The translations under genes and the position numbers were made by a program. A DNA stretch of 8,118 bases from Sediminispirochaeta sp964394395 (GTDB lineage Bacteria; Spirochaetota; Spirochaetia; DSM-16054; Sediminispirochaetaceae). Shown here piece after piece: positions 5,614-8,118 of this stretch. The notes beneath the pieces were generated by a model that searched no databases, had not been told where the DNA came from, and saw nothing but the letters and a program-made list of their open reading frames with translations. The stretch's first letter is position 1, and each line of letters starts with the position of its first letter. The DNA is taken from the NCBI GenBank assembly GCA_964394395.1, contig CAYMWV010000161.1:1-8118 (forward strand), read 5' to 3'.

Positions 5614-5646
5614 AACTTTGCTTTATTGTACACTATTTACAAAGTT
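5614..5646. promoter_or_regulatory. Nested inverted repeats, candidate MarR operator
   Basis: Outer arms AACTTTG (5614-5620) and CAAAGTT (5640-5646) are perfect inverted repeats. Inside and overlapping the right arm, TTGTA (5626-5630) and TACAA (5638-5642) form a second palindrome of 17 bp, consistent with the size of MarR dimer sites. The inner palindrome covers the marR -10, so a bound dimer would block transcription. Confidence 0.5.
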
Positions 5647-5653
5647 ATGTCGA
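5625..5653 (-). promoter_or_regulatory. Sigma70-type promoter of marR
   Basis: On the minus strand TCGACA (5653-5648, 5 of 6 to consensus) and TACAAT (5630-5625, 5 of 6) are separated by exactly 17 bp. The predicted transcript start is near 5618, about 19 nt before the marR ATG, leaving room for the SD. Confidence 0.65.
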
Positions 5654-5671
5654 GGTAAAAACATTACTACT

Positions 5672-7210
5672 CTAAACAAATTTTTGCCGTATCTCTGCAC
5701 TCACATAATCCAGAATCGCTACCGTAACGGCGATAAACCAGACTGCAATTCCAGCAGACCTATACTCCAGTAGGCGAATATACTGTACCAGGAGGAATCC
5801 TATTCCCCCTCCCCCTACCATACCAATAACAGTAGACATCCGGACATTGATATCCCACCGGTAGATTGAGAAACTGACGAAGGGAGGTATCATCTGGGGT
5901 ATAACTGCAAACATGATGGTTTGCAGTTTTGTCGCTCCGGTTGCCTGGATTGCCTCAATAGGACCGGGGTTAATTCCCTCTATCGCTTCAGAGTAGAGTT
6001 TACCCAAAGCGGCAATGGAGTGAATTGTCAAAGCAACAATTCCGGCAAAGGGTCCCAATCCTACCCATACTACCGCTATCAGTGCCCAGATAAGAGGCTC
6101 TATGGCCCGAACAATATTGAGAATTGTTCTGGTCAGGTAGTAAATAGCCAGGGTAAAGCGAGAAGTGGACATGAGATTCCGGGCAGCAAGAAAGCTTATG
6201 GGGATGGAAAAGACAATCCCGAAGAGCGTAGCCATCATTCCCATGAAAATCGTCTCAATGATCAACTCCAGAGTAAGCTTCAGCGGCTCGCTGGGAAGTA
6301 AGGGGCCCACGTCGCTGGTTTGCCGTGCCATGACGATATGCTCCTGAACCCCCTTTGCACTGGGTGGAACCAAACGGTAGGGCATCACAAGTTCAACCCG
6401 GAAAGAACCTTCTGCGTCACTCCTTGTCGCTACATAGGAGCCGTCATGACGGGGACGGAACTCATTTCCGATGGCATCCTGCCACCAGATCTCGGTACGG
6501 GTATCTGGCTCAAAGTTCTCTCCCTCAATGGTAATGAGCGTTCCGGGAATAATCTCGCTGTTCTCACCAAGTTTTGACAGCTTCCCGATATTGGGAGTCG
6601 ATTGTATCCAGGGCTCTCCTTCCTCTTTTACCGGAGGTGCTGGAGCTTCTTCATCCCCTCTCTCCTCTATGATAATTGAAGCTGCGGCCTCTACCGTATC
6701 GACAGCCCGGGTTGTCGCTGCCTCCCAGGGCCAGAGAATTTTGGAGAGGGGAGCCCACGCCTCATTTGCATCCCGGGTCAATCTTCCAAGATCGATCTCA
6801 CTGATCTGCCAGCCAAAGGAGAAGAAGCTTATGAGGATGAGAACAAATATTCCATTCTTAAAGAGAAAAGATCCTTCCCGGGTATTGCCGGAAGCAGCGC
6901 ATGTTCCCGCATCCGCAGCGATCCAGATCCAGATTACCAGGATTGCAGCTATGGTAAAGAGTGCAAATAGCGGCTCCCTCCTCACCGCCTCACCAAGAAC
7001 TTGAAGCGACCCCTCTTTCAACCTCCCCAGATCAGAGAACTTCCAGAGTGCCAGAAGAATGATACTTCCAAGCGATACAAGGAGCAATAAACCTCTTCGA
7101 AGATATCCTGATAGCGATTGTCCGAGTCCAGGTACCAGAAGTGTAAGGATAACAGCAGGAAGCGGGCTTAGAAGAGACTTTCTGTGCACCATTTCAATCT
7201 TTTCGCTCAT
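5672..7210 (-). CDS. phnE: Phosphonate-type ABC transporter permease (PhnE) with long N-terminal extension carrying an IPT/TIG-like domain
   Basis: The product (512 aa) is about twice the usual PhnE length. Residues about 310-512 are the normal inner-membrane permease core (BPD_transp_1 type), with several membrane segments and the EAA loop that docks the ATPase, EAIEGINPGPIEAIQATGAT (408-427) continuing to IPQMIPP. Upstream, residues 1-135 hold membrane segments at about 17-55, 82-100 and 118-135, including VPGLGQSLSGYLRRG (26-40), a PGxGQ-x-G pattern seen in small TM2/DUF5683-like membrane domains. A Glu/Pro-rich linker (about 182-200) leads to about 221-278, where GTLITIEGENFEP (223-235) looks like an IPT/TIG beta-sandwich, probably outside the membrane. 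The SD AAGGAGGTGA lies just before the ATG, which overlaps the phnC stop (ATGA), so the genes are coupled. The transported substrate is inferred from the family only. Confidence 0.88.
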   Translation of the reverse strand: MSEKIEMVHRKSLLSPLPAVILTLLVPGLGQSLSGYLRRGLLLLVSLGSIILLALWKFSDLGRLKEGSLQVLGEAVRREPLFALFTIAAILVIWIWIAADAGTCAASGNTREGSFLFKNGIFVLILISFFSFGWQISEIDLGRLTRDANEAWAPLSKILWPWEAATTRAVDTVEAAASIIIEERGDEEAPAPPVKEEGEPWIQSTPNIGKLSKLGENSEIIPGTLITIEGENFEPDTRTEIWWQDAIGNEFRPRHDGSYVATRSDAEGSFRVELVMPYRLVPPSAKGVQEHIVMARQTSDVGPLLPSEPLKLTLELIIETIFMGMMATLFGIVFSIPISFLAARNLMSTSRFTLAIYYLTRTILNIVRAIEPLIWALIAVVWVGLGPFAGIVALTIHSIAALGKLYSEAIEGINPGPIEAIQATGATKLQTIMFAVIPQMIPPFVSFSIYRWDINVRMSTVIGMVGGGGIGFLLVQYIRLLEYRSAGIAVWFIAVTVAILDYVSAEIRQKFV

Positions 7211-7998
7211 ACCGTCACCTCCTTCGAAACGGTCCCTGCATTTACCCGGGAAGCCTCTTCACCATAGATCTCTTTAAACTGCTGATCGGTCATACTCCGG
7301 ATATCATCCCGGCTGCCTCGGTATACTACCTCACCGTCCCGCAGGCCGATAACCCGGGATGCATAACGCTGTACCAGGTCAAGGTAGTGGAGACTGCAAA
7401 GTACGGTAATCCCCGACTCGGTGTTCAGGTTTTCCAGATATCCAAGGATGGTGTGGGCAAGGACTGGATCGAGACTGGCCACCGGCTCATCAGCTAAAAT
7501 CATTTCCGGATCCTGCATAAGCGCCCGGGCAATTCCCACCCGCTGCCGCTGCCCTCCGGATAGTTCATCCGCCCGCTTATTCGCCTGATCCTCAATGCCT
7601 ACCCTTCTCAGGGCGGAAAACGCTTCCTCCCGGACCTTGGCCGGGAAGCGGTGGGTCAGGCTTGACCAGCCGGAGAGATAACCGAGCCGACCGGAGAGCA
7701 CATTGGTTAGCACTGATGATCGGTCAACCAGGTTGAAATGTTGAAAAATCATTCCGATCTTTCGTCTCACATGCCGAAGCTCATCTTTTTCAGCCTCTAC
7801 AATATTTTTCCCGTTCCAAAGGATCTCTCCGTCAGTGGGATCAATAAGTCTATTAATGCATCGAAGCAGGGTCGATTTTCCGGACCCGCTCAATCCAATA
7901 ATGACCAAAAACTCCCCCTCTTCCACGGTAAAGCTGACATCCTTCAGCGCAACCGTTCCATCGGGATACACCTTTCTCAGATTTTTTATTTCTAACAT
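7207..7998 (-). CDS. phnC: Phosphonate-type ABC transporter ATP-binding protein
   Basis: The product (263 aa) is a complete ABC ATPase: Walker A GLSGSGKST (35-43), Q-loop Q86 in MIFQHFNLV (83-91), signature LSGGQ (146-150), Walker B MILADEP (166-172), D-loop SLDP (175-178) and switch histidine H204. PhnC-type features include LRCINRL (45-51), HFNLVDRSSVLTNVLSGRLG (87-106) and LDLVQRYASRVIGLRDG (206-222). It powers uptake through the adjacent PhnE, normally with periplasmic binding protein PhnD, which is not in the window. ATG at 7996-7998 follows GGAG (8008-8005) with a 6-nt gap. Its end overlaps phnE. Related ATPases serve phosphonate, phosphite or phosphate-ester import, so substrate is not fixed by the sequence. 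Confidence 0.95.
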   Translation of the reverse strand: MLEIKNLRKVYPDGTVALKDVSFTVEEGEFLVIIGLSGSGKSTLLRCINRLIDPTDGEILWNGKNIVEAEKDELRHVRRKIGMIFQHFNLVDRSSVLTNVLSGRLGYLSGWSSLTHRFPAKVREEAFSALRRVGIEDQANKRADELSGGQRQRVGIARALMQDPEMILADEPVASLDPVLAHTILGYLENLNTESGITVLCSLHYLDLVQRYASRVIGLRDGEVVYRGSRDDIRSMTDQQFKEIYGEEASRVNAGTVSKEVTV

Positions 7999-8024
7999 GA
8001 CTCACTCCGGATTTTCGCCCCCCA

Positions 8025-8041
8025 CTCCGCTTTCGGCAGAG
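8025..8041 (-). other. Stem-loop in the region upstream of phnC
   Basis: On the minus strand CTCTGC (8041-8036) pairs with GCGGAG (8030-8025), including one U-G pair, around a 5-nt loop. It lies 27 bp before the phnC start and may affect the leader. No clear promoter is seen between it and the right edge, so phnC may be read from a gene beyond the window. Confidence 0.25.
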
Positions 8042-8067
8042 CTTGGCGGCCCTTTTCTTTTAGAAAA

Positions 8068-8118
8068 TGAAAGGTATCAAACCCCAGGGCAAGCCCTGGA
8101 CCCGGGACGCATAGCGTC
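8068..8118. repeat. Structured repeat, copy 2, cut off by the window edge
   Basis: This stretch aligns gap-free with 3651-3701 (44 of 51 matches, same orientation). Its left end AAGGTATCAA (8071-8080) is the exact reverse complement of the right end of copy 1, TTGATACCTT (3727-3736), showing that the full unit has 10-bp terminal inverted repeats. The first hairpin is perfect here, CCAGGGC-AA-GCCCTGG (8084-8099), and the second begins GGGACGC-ATA-GCGTC (8104-8118). About 35 bp of the unit should lie beyond the edge. It sits 69 bp upstream of the phnC start. Confidence 0.8.

Noticed and set aside
6471..7004. 177-codon plus-strand frame opposite phnE
   Set aside because: It mirrors the phnE coding sequence and lacks a ribosome site; the phnE frame has membrane segments, an EAA loop and a perfect SD.

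Overview
This window has about 50% GC and is densely packed with genes, most of them with strong Shine-Dalgarno (SD) sites. It holds nine protein-coding genes and looks like ordinary chromosome of a free-living bacterium with fermentative amino-acid metabolism. The gene set is carbamate kinase, a RidA enamine deaminase, a MalY/PatB-type C-S lyase, an M29 peptidase and a phosphonate-type transporter. Gene content and base composition would fit a spirochaete or a related anaerobe, but there is no rRNA or phylogenetic marker, so that is only a weak inference.

Left part (1-1788, minus strand): ridA lies upstream of arcC. arcC ends in a textbook rho-independent terminator, and a 15-bp tandem repeat sits just in front of its ribosome binding site. 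Centre-left (1896-3664, plus strand): a MalY/PatB-type PLP enzyme is translationally coupled (ATGA overlap) to a SixA-like histidine phosphatase. ridA and the PLP enzyme are divergent. Because C-S beta-lyases release 2-aminoacrylate, the substrate of RidA, the two may work together, with the released ammonia related to carbamate kinase.

Centre (3665-5115): the convergent gap between sixA and the M29 aminopeptidase gene holds a compact structured repeat closed by inverted ends, with three internal hairpins. A second copy of it begins at the right edge (8068-8118) and is cut off by the window end. The aminopeptidase gene is divergent from a 65-residue, acidic, proline-rich small protein of unknown function; their start codons are only 46 bp apart, over a TATATTATATA core.

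Right part (5123-7998, minus strand): phnC and phnE encode the ATPase and permease of a phosphonate-type ABC transporter, followed by a MarR-family regulator gene. PhnE is about twice the usual length. An extra N-terminal membrane region and an IPT/TIG-like extracytoplasmic domain precede the normal permease core. marR has its own good promoter, with a palindrome over the -10 that could be its operator. No phnD or C-P lyase gene lies inside the window.

The observations most worth following up are the structured two-copy repeat (including how it supplies the end of sixA), the domain-extended PhnE, and the small acidic protein with its very compact divergent promoter.
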